DNA of 64,000 nucleotides from Treponema sp. Lineage in GTDB: Bacteria > Spirochaetota > Spirochaetia > Treponematales > Treponemataceae. Every line of letters begins with the position of its first letter. Position 1 is the stretch's first letter. Below the pieces are notes generated by a model. That model worked only from the letters and a program-made list of their open reading frames with translations. It did not search any database and was not told where the DNA came from. Both the position numbers and the translations under genes were made by a program. Shown here in pieces: positions 1 through 7,031 of this stretch. The stretch spans positions 1-64,000 of the forward strand of contig JAGCVK010000008.1 in NCBI GenBank assembly GCA_017962415.1. Reading direction: 5' to 3'.

Positions 1-20
1 AAAAAATTTTCAATTCCCAT

Positions 21-93
21 AGCCCACGTGCAGAATCGGACTGCAGACCTCCACATTACCGATGTGGTGCTCTACCAACTGAGCTACGGGGGC
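21..93 (-). tRNA. tRNA-Thr (anticodon GGT)
   Basis: Read on the minus strand, 73 nt fold as a cloverleaf: D stem GCTC/GAGC, anticodon stem CCACA/TGTGG with loop TCGGTAA (anticodon GGT, Thr), and T stem TGCAG/CTGCA with loop TCCGATT. The acceptor stem GCCCCCG/CGTGGGC has one C-T mismatch. The discriminator base is T and no CCA is encoded. Two bases are unusual: position 33 is C instead of the near-universal T, and the T loop starts TCC instead of TTC. The gene is probably functional, but these oddities lower certainty slightly. Confidence 0.88.
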
Positions 94-212
94 AAAAGCA
101 GTATTCCACACTAACTTATAGAAAACATGCGTTGTATGAATATAAAACAAGAAAAGATTTTAGTCAATAAAATTTATTGAGAATTCGCTAAATTTCTCAC
201 AAATTTCATCAA

Positions 213-305
213 GGAGGGCGGAGAGCCGCCCTGCGCTCCAAAGTCCTCACTCGTTCGCACGCCTGCGGCTCGCTCACTCGCTCCGGTCTTTTCCGCTACC
301 CACCC
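213..305. repeat. 93-bp G+C-rich dispersed repeat, copy A
   Basis: This block starts GGAGGGCGGAG and ends CTACCCACCC. It matches 25256-25348 over all 93 positions with only about three differences. Both copies contain GCTCGCTCACTCGCT, which also occurs in the G+C-rich insert at 22803-22905. It is far richer in G+C than its surroundings and lies in the same orientation as the second copy. It may be a REP- or MITE-like element. No coding function is seen. Confidence 0.85.
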
Positions 306-335
306 AGCGGGGGTATTCTAAAAAACGAGGTCAGA

Positions 336-356
336 AAGTTTTGCTACGCAAAACTT
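336..356. repeat. Short perfect hairpin
   Basis: A 9-bp perfect stem, AAGTTTTGC/GCAAAACTT, closes a 3-nt loop TAC. There is no T tract, so terminator function is doubtful. It sits just downstream of repeat copy A and may be part of the same inserted block. Confidence 0.5.
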
Positions 357-465
357 CAGGCTCAGGTACAGTATTTAATTTCTACGCTTCTAATAAAATA
401 CCTGAGTCACCCCCGCAACGCCCCCATAAGCCTTGCCAAAACACAAAAATCCACAAGCAACAGTT

Positions 466-480
466 TTCTATATTATAGAA
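466..480. promoter_or_regulatory. Palindrome in the cysE upstream region
   Basis: TTCTATATTATAGAA is a 7-1-7 palindrome about 55 nt before the cysE start codon, where an operator or promoter element is expected. It could be a repressor site for cysteine regulation or a chance A+T-rich palindrome. Only the symmetry and position are seen. Confidence 0.3.
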
Positions 481-535
481 ATTTTATGCTTTCTATGTTA
501 TCATCATTTTAAGTTTAAAACAATGAGGTTTTTCT

Positions 536-1405
536 ATGAATATAGATATGCTTATCGACGGAATTCTTGATTCCTACGACCGTTACGGTTTAATCAATAG
601 AAATCACACAGAAGACTTTCCAAACAGACAAAACGTAGTTTCAATTCTTTCAGACATACAAACCGTTATTTTTCCAGGTTTCAAAACAGCCGAAAACATC
701 GATTCCGTAAATATCAGATATATTACCGGTCAAAAAGTTAATAATATAATTGCAAACCTCACCCGCGAAATCCAAAAAGCCTTGATTTTTACAAAAGCAC
801 AAACATGCAGTCACGAAGAAATCAAAAACATCGCAGAATCACATTGTTTTAAACTTTCAGAACAAACAGCAATCGCTCTTATAGAAGAAATTCCAGAAAT
901 ACGACGCAAAATTCAGCTAGACGTAATTGCAGCGTTTAATGGCGATCCGGCTGCAAAAAACAACGAAGAAGTAGTTCTTTCATATCCTGGCCTGGAAGCA
1001 ATTCTTGTTTATCGCATTGCACATTTCCTTTACGAAAGCGGCGTTCCAATAATTCCGCGAATTATGAGCGAGCACGTTCACGGCAAAACCGGAATCGACA
1101 TTCACCCCGGAGCCACAATCGGCGAATCTTTCTTTATAGATCACGGAACCGGCGTTGTAATTGGCGAAACCTGCGTTATCGGAAACAACGTAAAAATTTA
1201 TCAAGGTGTAACTTTGGGAGCTTTAAGCGTTAAAAAGAATCTTCAAAACAAAAAACGCCATCCTACAATAGAAGATGATGTAACAATTTATGCAAACGCT
1301 ACAATTCTCGGCGGCGAAACAATAATCGGTCGCGGCTCCATAATCGGCGGAAACACTTGGGTTACAGAATCCGTTCCTTCCGGCTCGGTAATTACACAGG
1401 CATAA
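536..1405 (+). CDS. cysE: Serine O-acetyltransferase (EpsC/CysE type)
   Basis: Transfers an acetyl group from acetyl-CoA to L-serine to give O-acetylserine, the committed step of cysteine synthesis, in the cytosol. The 289-residue protein has a helical N-terminal half and a C-terminal left-handed beta-helix made of hexapeptide repeats. The helix includes the family stretch [20 protein letters not shown], with the DHGTG segment that carries the catalytic histidine region. The length and long N-terminal domain fit the EpsC-like branch, not the shorter enteric CysE. The ATG follows a GAGG element. It stands alone after a 442-bp spacer. A sulfhydrylase gene (metY) lies 15 kb away, so both sulphur-assimilation steps occur in the window. 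Confidence 0.92.
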   Translation: MNIDMLIDGILDSYDRYGLINRNHTEDFPNRQNVVSILSDIQTVIFPGFKTAENIDSVNIRYITGQKVNNIIANLTREIQKALIFTKAQTCSHEEIKNIAESHCFKLSEQTAIALIEEIPEIRRKIQLDVIAAFNGDPAAKNNEEVVLSYPGLEAILVYRIAHFLYESGVPIIPRIMSEHVHGKTGIDIHPGATIGESFFIDHGTGVVIGETCVIGNNVKIYQGVTLGALSVKKNLQNKKRHPTIEDDVTIYANATILGGETIIGRGSIIGGNTWVTESVPSGSVITQA

Positions 1406-1476
1406 TCAAAACAAGGTCATTTAAGTCATTATTTTGATTAACGCATTTTTGCCCACAAAAAAATGCTAAAAAATCA

Positions 1477-1499
1477 GAGCTTGTAGTTTCAACAAGCTC
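1477..1499. terminator. Hairpin downstream of cysE
   Basis: An 8-bp perfect stem GAGCTTGT/ACAAGCTC with a 7-nt loop lies 72 nt after the cysE stop codon. No long T tract follows on either strand, so it may be an mRNA 3' stabiliser more than a strong terminator. Confidence 0.4.
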
Positions 1500-1514
1500 A
1501 ATTACCGGCAGGTT

Positions 1515-1612
1515 AAAAAAAAACAAGGTTCCCAGACAGTAACACTAAAAGGGAACCTTGCCGTCCAGCGTTGCTGGACATCGGAGAGAGTTTATCAGCT
1601 TATTTACAAGCT
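1515..1612 (-). ncRNA. Putative ~98-nt small RNA
   Basis: On the minus strand a near-consensus promoter (TTGACA, 17-nt spacer, TATAGT) is followed by about 98 nt with no open frame. A perfect intrinsic terminator ends it (stem CAAGGTTCCC/GGGAACCTTG, then nine T). Between them lie a 5' hairpin AGCTT/AAGCT, a single-stranded stretch GATAAACTCTCTCCGAT, and a second perfect hairpin GTCCAGC/GCTGGAC with loop AAC. The promoter-hairpin-linker-hairpin-terminator layout is typical of a trans-acting bacterial sRNA. The exposed CTCTCTCC can pair with GGAG-type ribosome-binding sites, for example the GGAGAG before radA. It matches no SRP RNA, 6S RNA, tmRNA or riboswitch pattern that I recognise. Confidence 0.7.
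1524..1560 (-). terminator. Intrinsic terminator of the putative sRNA
   Basis: A 10-bp perfect stem CAAGGTTCCC/GGGAACCTTG with a 17-nt loop is followed on the minus strand by nine consecutive T (1515-1523). Confidence 0.85.
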
Positions 1613-1618
1613 TTGATA

Positions 1619-1647
1619 ACTATAATACCTAATTTTTTTGATGTCAA
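1619..1647 (-). promoter_or_regulatory. Sigma-70-type promoter of the putative sRNA
   Basis: On the minus strand TTGACA (1642-1647) is separated by exactly 17 nt from TATAGT (1619-1624). The predicted transcription start is near 1612. No open frame starts downstream on this strand before the terminator at 1524-1560. Confidence 0.75.
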
Positions 1648-1696
1648 TAGTTTTATGTTTTTTTTCTTTTGATTTCAATCAAAGTAAAACCATATA

Positions 1697-1772
1697 AAAA
1701 AAACGAAAAAATGGCTCCAATATCAGCACAAGCAAAGCGCAGATGCCATTGGAGCCATTTTTCCGTTTTTTT
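1697..1772. repeat. Conserved-core hairpin E1
   Basis: A 25-bp arm pair (1697-1721 with 1748-1772, one mismatch) encloses a 26-nt centre at 1722-1747. The centre starts ATCAGCACAAGC and ends GATGCC. The same 26-nt centre, with a few changes, sits inside hairpins E2 (3273-3342) and E3 (3912-3981), whose arms differ. On the plus strand the right arm ends in a T run, so E1 can also end transcription coming from upstream. It lies 52 nt before the radA start codon. Confidence 0.85.
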
Positions 1773-1824
1773 TTGCGTATACGCTAATTTACAAATAATT
1801 ATCAAATCCTACAAGGAGAGGCAA

Positions 1825-3183
1825 ATGAGTAAAAAAAGTGGAACAATAAGCTATCGCTGCAATAAATGCGGTTATACACAACCTCGCTGGCTTGGTCGTT
1901 GCCCGGAATGCGGTGAATGGAACTCCCTCGAAGAAATCATAATAGATAAAAATGCCGTTACCCCCGCCGGAAGAGGCTCAGAAGCTGTAGAAAAACAAAA
2001 ACCAGTAAAACTGCAAAGTGTTTCAGCACAAGAAAATAGCCGGCTCATAACCGGCATTTCAGAATTCGACAGAGTTTTAGGTGGCGGAGCTGCAAAACGT
2101 TCAGCAATTTTACTTGGCGGCGAACCTGGAATTGGAAAATCAACATTACTTTTACAAACCGCTTCAAGCATTGCCACTCAAAATACTGCAAAAAAAGACA
2201 ATATTCTTTACATTAGCGGCGAAGAATCAGCTGCGCAAATAAAAGAACGCGCAGAAAGGCTTAATTTAGACTGCAAAAACATAAATATTTTGTGCACTTC
2301 CCGCTTAGAAGATTCGCTAGACGCTTTAGATTCATTAAATCCAGACTTTGTGATTATAGATTCCATTCAAACAATTTACAGCGCAGAAGCTGGAATAATT
2401 CCCGGAACTGTAAATCAACTGAAATATTGTGCAAACGAGTTTGTTTCTTGGGTAAAAGAGCGCGACAGCGTTTTAATTATGACAGCCCACGTTACAAAAG
2501 AAGGCGCAATTGCAGGACCAAAATCTCTGGAACACTTAGTTGATACTGTAATTTCGTTTGAACGAAACACTGATGATATAAGATTTTTGCACGCACAGAA
2601 AAATCGCTTTGGTTCAGTTGATGAAATCGGCATTTTCAGTATGTCAGAAAAAGGTTTGGAACCCGTAATCGATCCAACTTCGCTATTTTTAACAAAAAGA
2701 AAAGAAAATCAGCCCGCCGGAGTTGCCTGCACACCAGTTTTTGAAGGAAGCCGCGTTTTCTTAGTTGAAATTCAAGCCCTTACAGTACCTGCAAAAGCAA
2801 GCATTTCACGAATTTACAGCGAAAAAATAGATTCCGGGCGAGTTGCAAGAGTTGCAGCAGTTATAGAAAAGCGCTGCGGAATTTGTTTTTCCGACCAGGA
2901 CATTTATGTAAATGTTGCCGGCGGCATAAAACTTAGCGAAAGTGCAATAGACGCAGCATTGGCCGCAGCACTTTATTCTGCAAGAACTGATATTGCGATT
3001 AAAAATGGCACGGCTGTTTTTGGCGAATTAAGTTTGGCAGGTGAAATTCGGCCGGTAACTAAAACTAAACAGCGTATTAAAGCTGCAGAAAGTCTTGGTT
3101 TTACACAGATTTTAAGCCCGTCAGATGATACTACTGCAGGAATTTCGGACATAAAAACACTAATAAAAACAATTTTCCGCTAA
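1825..3183 (+). CDS. radA: DNA repair protein RadA
   Basis: RadA (Sms) is a RecA-like ATPase that helps process recombination intermediates and branch migration. The 452-residue product shows the full family layout: a C4 zinc finger (C12, C15, C26, C29), the Walker A motif GGEPGIGKST near residues 98-107, the RadA signature KNRFG near residue 258, and a C-terminal Lon-protease-like domain. The start at 1825 was chosen because AAGGAGAGG stands just upstream and the zinc finger then begins at residue 12. A longer frame from 1669 would translate through hairpin E1 and is rejected. It stands alone between hairpins E1 and E2. Its ribosome-binding site is complementary to the CU-rich linker of the putative sRNA upstream. 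Confidence 0.96.
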   Translation: MSKKSGTISYRCNKCGYTQPRWLGRCPECGEWNSLEEIIIDKNAVTPAGRGSEAVEKQKPVKLQSVSAQENSRLITGISEFDRVLGGGAAKRSAILLGGEPGIGKSTLLLQTASSIATQNTAKKDNILYISGEESAAQIKERAERLNLDCKNINILCTSRLEDSLDALDSLNPDFVIIDSIQTIYSAEAGIIPGTVNQLKYCANEFVSWVKERDSVLIMTAHVTKEGAIAGPKSLEHLVDTVISFERNTDDIRFLHAQKNRFGSVDEIGIFSMSEKGLEPVIDPTSLFLTKRKENQPAGVACTPVFEGSRVFLVEIQALTVPAKASISRIYSEKIDSGRVARVAAVIEKRCGICFSDQDIYVNVAGGIKLSESAIDAALAAALYSARTDIAIKNGTAVFGELSLAGEIRPVTKTKQRIKAAESLGFTQILSPSDDTTAGISDIKTLIKTIFR

Positions 3184-3272
3184 ATTCGGGCATTTTTGAT
3201 TTAGTTTGTATCATTTTGATAATAAGTATTGAGTATTTTTGACCCACTTTAAAAAAATTTAATTATTCCGGA

Positions 3273-3342
3273 GGTGGAAAATATGTGAAGAAACATCAGC
3301 ACAAACGAAGTGCGTATGCCGTTTCTTCATATGTTTTCCACC
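3273..3342. repeat. Conserved-core hairpin E2
   Basis: The 22-bp arms (3273-3294 with 3321-3342) pair fully if two G-U wobbles are allowed. They enclose the 26-nt core at 3295-3320, which starts ATCAGCACAAAC and ends TATGCC. Outer arm ends GGTGGAAAAT/TTTTCCACC resemble those of E3. There is no T tract. It lies between radA and hsp20, 121 nt before the hsp20 start. Confidence 0.85.
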
Positions 3343-3463
3343 GGGAGGAAGAATTATATATCATTATTTAGCCAAAAATACACTTGGCACGATAATTGCT
3401 GTGTTATAAGTGTAAGCTGTTAGCTTATGAAACAAACTAAATCAAATATAAAGAGGTATAGAT

Positions 3464-3883
3464 ATGAACGAACTTTCATTTATTGATTCACTTTTTAATG
3501 ACATGATGGGTAACACTCCAAGTGTTATGTATTCTGTAAGCACTCCTCGTGTTGATGTAAAAGAGGAAGACAATGCTTACACTCTGGAAATGGAACTGCC
3601 TGGTCGCTCTGAAAAAGACGTAAATATCGAACTTGACCACGACAATCTTACTATTGCCTCTAAAACAGAAGAGACAAAAGAAGTAAAAGAGGACAAGAAA
3701 GATAAAAAGGCAAAGTACATTCTTAAAGAGCGCAGAAGCTCAAGTTTTGAGCGCCGCTTTACACTACCAGCCGATGTTGATTCTGAATCAATTAAAGCAA
3801 ACTTTAAAAACGGCATTTTGACAATCAACATGGCTAAAAAAGCAATTGCAGCTCCAAAACGAATTGCAATTGAAGCTTGTTAA
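3464..3883 (+). CDS. Hsp20 family small heat-shock protein
   Basis: An ATP-independent holdase that binds unfolding proteins as an oligomer in the cytosol. The 139-residue protein has the alpha-crystallin fold signature: PRVDVKEEDNAYTLEMELPG opens the domain near residues 26-45, ERRFTLPADVDSESIKANFKNGILTI carries the conserved A-x-x-x-N-G-[IV]-L motif, and a short C-terminal tail follows. A charged insert rich in KEDKKDKK lies mid-domain. The ATG follows AAAGAGG. The gene stands alone between hairpins E2 and E3. The 3183-3463 leader is long enough for heat regulation, but no CIRCE-type inverted repeat is seen. Confidence 0.93.
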   Translation: MNELSFIDSLFNDMMGNTPSVMYSVSTPRVDVKEEDNAYTLEMELPGRSEKDVNIELDHDNLTIASKTEETKEVKEDKKDKKAKYILKERRSSSFERRFTLPADVDSESIKANFKNGILTINMAKKAIAAPKRIAIEAC

Positions 3884-3891
3884 AGCATAAA

Positions 3892-4001
3892 CAAAAAGCC
3901 TGATAGCTCCCGTTGGAAAACACCCCGCAAAACGGCTTCCACACTTCGCTTGTGCAGATGTTTTGCGGAGTGTTTTCCAACTCCGCCATCGGGCTTTTTC
4001 A
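3892..4001. terminator. hsp20/pgsA convergent terminator containing hairpin E3
   Basis: The outer stem AAAAAGCCTGAT/ATCGGGCTTTTT (one G-U pair) is a standard bidirectional intrinsic terminator for the converging hsp20 and pgsA genes. Instead of a small loop it carries the whole E3 element (3912-3981). This looks like insertion of E3 into, or growth of E3 from, a terminator loop. Confidence 0.8.
3912..3981. repeat. Conserved-core hairpin E3 (reverse orientation)
   Basis: The 22-bp arms (3912-3933 with 3960-3981, one mismatch) enclose the 26-nt core at 3934-3959. On the minus strand this core starts ATCTGCACAAGC and ends GAAGCC, so E3 is inverted relative to E1 and E2. Outer arm ends GTTGGAAAAC/GTTTTCCAAC resemble E2, while the middle of the arms does not. 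Confidence 0.85.
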
Positions 4002-4050
4002 AATTTATCGAAATATCAATTACAATACATTTGCAGTCTTATAAAGTGGA

Positions 4051-4647
4051 TTAAATATCTTTTAAGATTTTTCCAAAATGAATCAAATAATCAATAAATG
4101 AAGCGTAACTGAAAATTACGCAAATTGCAAAAAGAAAAAATGCACCTGTTCTTAAGCCAGAAAAATACTGAGGAACTACATCTAATCTAACAATAAGTTC
4201 CAGCAAGATTCCATAGAACTCAGCTACAATGTACATTACAGTTTTTAATTTTCCACCTTTACGGGCTGCAATGGCAGTTCCCTGTTTTGCCGCAACCATT
4301 CGCAAAAAATTCTGTGAAAATTCTCTAAGCATAATCAGCAAAAAGAAATAAACTGGCATAAAATACATTTGCGAAGAAACTGAATGCATAAGACAAATAA
4401 AAGCCGTTAAATGAAGCACAACATCAGCAAATGGGTCAAAAAGTTTTCCAAAATCACTTACTTCATTATGCTTTCGGGCATAGTGGCCATCTAAATAATC
4501 TGTAAATTCAGCAAAAACAAGACAAGGAAGTGCTATCAGCAAAGAAATCTTTGTTCCGCAACCAGTCCAAATAGGAATGAAATAAAGTAAAAAGAAAATC
4601 GGAGCAAAAATTATGCGGGTCAAAGTAAACTTATTCGATAGTTTCAT
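4051..4647 (-). CDS. pgsA: CDP-diacylglycerol-glycerol-3-phosphate 3-phosphatidyltransferase
   Basis: Makes phosphatidylglycerophosphate from CDP-diacylglycerol and glycerol-3-phosphate in the inner membrane, the entry to phosphatidylglycerol. The 198-residue protein has several hydrophobic helices and the CDP-alcohol phosphotransferase signature D-G-x2-A-R-x8-G-x3-D-x3-D at residues 53-75 (D53, G54, A57, R58, G67, D71, D75). Length is normal for PgsA. A related synthase of the same superfamily cannot be fully excluded, but the Arg/Lys-rich N-terminus starting MKLSNKFTLTRI is typical of PgsA. It converges on hsp20 across the E3 terminator. Confidence 0.88.
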   Translation of the reverse strand: MKLSNKFTLTRIIFAPIFFLLYFIPIWTGCGTKISLLIALPCLVFAEFTDYLDGHYARKHNEVSDFGKLFDPFADVVLHLTAFICLMHSVSSQMYFMPVYFFLLIMLREFSQNFLRMVAAKQGTAIAARKGGKLKTVMYIVAEFYGILLELIVRLDVVPQYFSGLRTGAFFLFAICVIFSYASFIDYLIHFGKILKDI

Positions 4648-4758
4648 ACGTCAAGTATCTCTAATATGAGAAGAAAAGTCAAGTTACAAAGGGGCTGCTC
4701 GCATAATCTCGCAGTTTGAGGCGTTTTTTTAGCTATTCTACGGCTTTTCGATTATTAC

Positions 4759-5580
4759 TTATTGGAACGTCTTAAAATCATGAATAATACTTACCGCAGA
4801 TTTTGCATCAAAGCCAGGCATTTCTTCGCGAATAATCTGCAAAGCCTGCTCAACTACTGCCGGAGAATCAGAAACTCCATGCAAAATAACCGTATTTCCT
4901 TGAATCGAAGCGTGCATAAACTCAATATTAAGTTTGCGCTCCATAGAAAGTTTATTTACAACGGTTTGAGCCTTTAAAAGCTCGCTAATCATTTTGTTAC
5001 CGTCTTCTTCCTGTTTTTTGGTAACTGATTTTTCAACAAGAGCTTTTATTACACAAACCGCCTGCTCAAGATTCACAAGCCCGGTATTTATAACTGCGTG
5101 ATAATTTGTAGGATTACTAACATCAATATTATAAAAACTGGAATGAAAACCCGCTCTGTTTGCATCGCTTTCTTGAATTCGCTGCAACGCCTGTTTTTCG
5201 TCCCAATTAAATTCTTTGCGAAGTCGTTCAATTCGGGTTTGTTCATCAGCAATCAAACGAACAGAAATATTATTTGGAACATTTTGAAGAACCGCAAAAG
5301 CTCCGCGCCCAATAATTATAACATTCTTTTTTTCAGCCGCTTCCAAAATTGCAAGCTGAGCATAATTCAAATATTCATCACGATCTTTTGTGAGAGAAGC
5401 AAAAAATCCGGGCTTACGTTCATCAAATTTTGGCATTTTATTTTCTGGAAAGCCCAATTCAACAATGCGTTTTTCAATATCTTTTCTTGTGATGAATTTA
5501 TAGCCCAGCTTTTTTGCAAGTTCGCCGGCAACTTCATCTCCCAACGCTGCTACTTGTCTCGAAAATGTAATTACTGCCAT
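4759..5580 (-). CDS. Cytidylate-kinase-like family protein
   Basis: The 273-residue protein resembles the cytidylate-kinase-like family. The N-terminal MAVITFSRQVAALGDEVAGE corresponds to the modified nucleotide-binding start of that family, and IIIGRGAFAVL and RTRIERLRKEF-like stretches follow (here EQTRIERLRKEF). It lacks the canonical P-loop of true CMP kinases. From about residue 195 a separate C-terminal domain follows, with alternating strands and helices like a BON or HMA-type fold (NTVILHGVSDSPAVVEQALQ). The substrate is unknown. The family is often treated as a nucleotide-kinase-like protein of unclear function. An AGGTGA element precedes the ATG. Confidence 0.72.
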   Translation of the reverse strand: MAVITFSRQVAALGDEVAGELAKKLGYKFITRKDIEKRIVELGFPENKMPKFDERKPGFFASLTKDRDEYLNYAQLAILEAAEKKNVIIIGRGAFAVLQNVPNNISVRLIADEQTRIERLRKEFNWDEKQALQRIQESDANRAGFHSSFYNIDVSNPTNYHAVINTGLVNLEQAVCVIKALVEKSVTKKQEEDGNKMISELLKAQTVVNKLSMERKLNIEFMHASIQGNTVILHGVSDSPAVVEQALQIIREEMPGFDAKSAVSIIHDFKTFQ

Positions 5581-5701
5581 AAGTTCACCTCGATAATTTT
5601 TTTTCGCATAAAAAGAAATTCTTATTTCTTTATTTCGCTTATAATCCTATAATATGATAAAACGACTTTTTAAATCTGTCAAAAATTATACGGAGTTTTA
5701 A

Positions 5702-6271
5702 ATGAAGAATTATTTTTCAGAAGAAGACGAAAAACTCAAGTGGAAAGAAGGAAAATCAGAACTCCTTTTAAAAACCGTAGTTTGCAATATTACAAAACGC
5801 CACAACACTTCCTCAACTGGCACCGAAGGTGATTATATAATTATGGACGCTCCTGAATGGGTAATTGTTGTTGCAGAGCATAATGAAAATTTTATTATGG
5901 TAAAACAATGGCGACATGGAGAATCGGGCTTAAGCATAGAATTTCCTGGCGGCGTAGTTGATAAAGGCGAAGAACCAGAAACGGCTGCAAAACGCGAATT
6001 AGAAGAAGAAACTGGCTTTAAAGCCGGAAAACTTACTAAATTGGGCACGGAAAATCCAAATCCGGCACTTTTTTGCAATCATGTACATTTTTTTCTTGCA
6101 CAAGAATTAACTGCAACCGGAAACCAGCATTTAGATAATGATGAATTTATAAACTGCATAGAATTATCAAAAAAAGAAGTGTTAGACGGACTTGGAACAG
6201 AACAATTCCCGCATGCAATTATGGGAACAGCCTTAGCGCTTTACATAAAGCATAACGGCGGAACAATTTAA
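5702..6271 (+). CDS. Nudix hydrolase, probable ADP-ribose pyrophosphatase
   Basis: Hydrolyses nucleoside-diphosphate-linked substrates, most likely ADP-ribose, judging by its resemblance to the ADPRase/NudF group. The 189-residue protein carries a complete Nudix box at residues 84-106 (G84, E90, R98, E99, E102, E103, G105), so metal binding and catalysis should be intact. The upstream stretch VKQWRHG and the downstream NPAL region are typical of the ADP-sugar pyrophosphatase subgroup. Weak Shine-Dalgarno (GGAG, 8 nt upstream). It converges on the LysM gene across a strong bidirectional terminator. Confidence 0.85.
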   Translation: MKNYFSEEDEKLKWKEGKSELLLKTVVCNITKRHNTSSTGTEGDYIIMDAPEWVIVVAEHNENFIMVKQWRHGESGLSIEFPGGVVDKGEEPETAAKRELEEETGFKAGKLTKLGTENPNPALFCNHVHFFLAQELTATGNQHLDNDEFINCIELSKKEVLDGLGTEQFPHAIMGTALALYIKHNGGTI

Positions 6272-6291
6272 GCGTAAATAAAAAAAATGCT

Positions 6292-6327
6292 AAAAAAAAA
6301 CAGCTGCACAAAACGGCAGCTGTTTTT
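6292..6327. terminator. Bidirectional intrinsic terminator
   Basis: A perfect stem CAGCTGC/GCAGCTG extended by A5/T5 (6296-6307 with 6316-6327) has an 8-nt loop and lies between converging genes. Confidence 0.85.
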
Positions 6328-6339
6328 GCTTAACAAATA

Positions 6340-7029
6340 TTACTGTCCATAAGCATTATATGATTTTTTAGGATCATAAGTGCCTTTACGATATTCACCA
6401 GTAAGACTTGGAATCTTCATTTTCATACCAGGATGAATAAGATTTGGATCTTCTGGCTTTGGCATACTTGTTTTATTAGCCTGATAAAGATTTTCCCAAA
6501 GAAGCGGGTTATTATAAACATAAGGGCGGCCTGAAATATTCCAGTAACAGTCCTTTGTTTCTGCCCAAGGCTTTACAACATAGTATTCTGGAAGAGGCGT
6601 AACTTCTTTTACACCATCGAGGGCTGCAAGAGAAGCCTTTGCATAAGCATTTGCCTTTTCAAAATCTTCGCTGTCGAAAGAACGCTCTGCATTTACAAGA
6701 TTATCTTTTGCAGATGTATATGCCATTGGGAAAGTATTTGGAGCATCAATTTTTTCTGCCCAGGCAAGCTGATTTTTTGCAAGCTTGATATTTGTTTCAG
6801 CTTCACCACGAGCCATCATCATTCTGATATAAGCTTCAGAAAGCGCCGCATTTTCTTCAGCCTTTCTTGAATACTCAACTGCATCGTTATACTCGCCGGC
6901 ATCAAGAGCAATCTCAGCCTTTTTAGTATATTCATCAGCTAGTTTCTGAAAGGTGTTGTTTTTATAACTTACTGCAAAAACTGAAGCAGCAAGCCCAGTT
7001 AAGAATAAAACTGATACTATCTTTTTCAT
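6340..7029 (-). CDS. Exported LysM-domain protein
   Basis: The 229-residue protein starts with a signal peptide (MKKIVSVLFLTGLAASVFA, cleavage near residue 19). A helical alanine/glutamate-rich region with TPR-like spacing follows to about residue 140, then a C-terminal LysM-like domain (YVVKPWAETKDCYWNISGRP ... NPLLWENLYQANK ... NLIHPGMKMKIPS), which binds peptidoglycan or related glycans. It starts 2 nt after the upstream lipoprotein gene, so the two are one operon and probably work together at the periplasmic cell wall. The enzymatic role, if any, is unknown. Confidence 0.85.
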   Translation of the reverse strand: MKKIVSVLFLTGLAASVFAVSYKNNTFQKLADEYTKKAEIALDAGEYNDAVEYSRKAEENAALSEAYIRMMMARGEAETNIKLAKNQLAWAEKIDAPNTFPMAYTSAKDNLVNAERSFDSEDFEKANAYAKASLAALDGVKEVTPLPEYYVVKPWAETKDCYWNISGRPYVYNNPLLWENLYQANKTSMPKPEDPNLIHPGMKMKIPSLTGEYRKGTYDPKKSYNAYGQ

Positions 7030-7031
7030 AC

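Larger units (their letters stand above)
94..535. other. 442-bp intergenic region with repeat and hairpins
   Basis: No convincing gene lies here. From left to right it holds A+T-rich DNA, a 93-bp G+C-rich repeat (213-305), a hairpin with stem AAGTTTTGC and loop TAC (336-356), a looser hairpin built on CTCAGGTA/TACCTGAG (about 362-417), and an A+T-rich probable promoter region for the following cysE gene. That last part includes a near-perfect palindrome, TTCTATATTATAGAA, at 466-480. Confidence 0.6.

Noticed and set aside
1515-1660. T-box, SAM riboswitch or SRP RNA at the putative sRNA locus
   Set aside because: None of the diagnostic motifs is found, and no gene lies downstream on the minus strand that it could control in cis.
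1669-1824. Upstream extension of the radA reading frame
   Set aside because: It runs through hairpin E1 and would place 52 unrelated residues before the zinc finger. A good ribosome-binding site precedes the ATG at 1825.
3184-3463. RNA thermometer controlling hsp20
   Set aside because: No hairpin was found that covers the hsp20 ribosome-binding site AAAGAGG. The nearby E2 hairpin ends 121 nt before the start codon.
1697-3981. The three hairpins as integron attC sites bordering gene cassettes
   Set aside because: attC sites need RYYYAAC and GTTRRRY core ends and a consistent orientation relative to each gene. These are absent, E3 is inverted, and the bordered genes (radA, hsp20) are housekeeping genes. 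No integrase is present.
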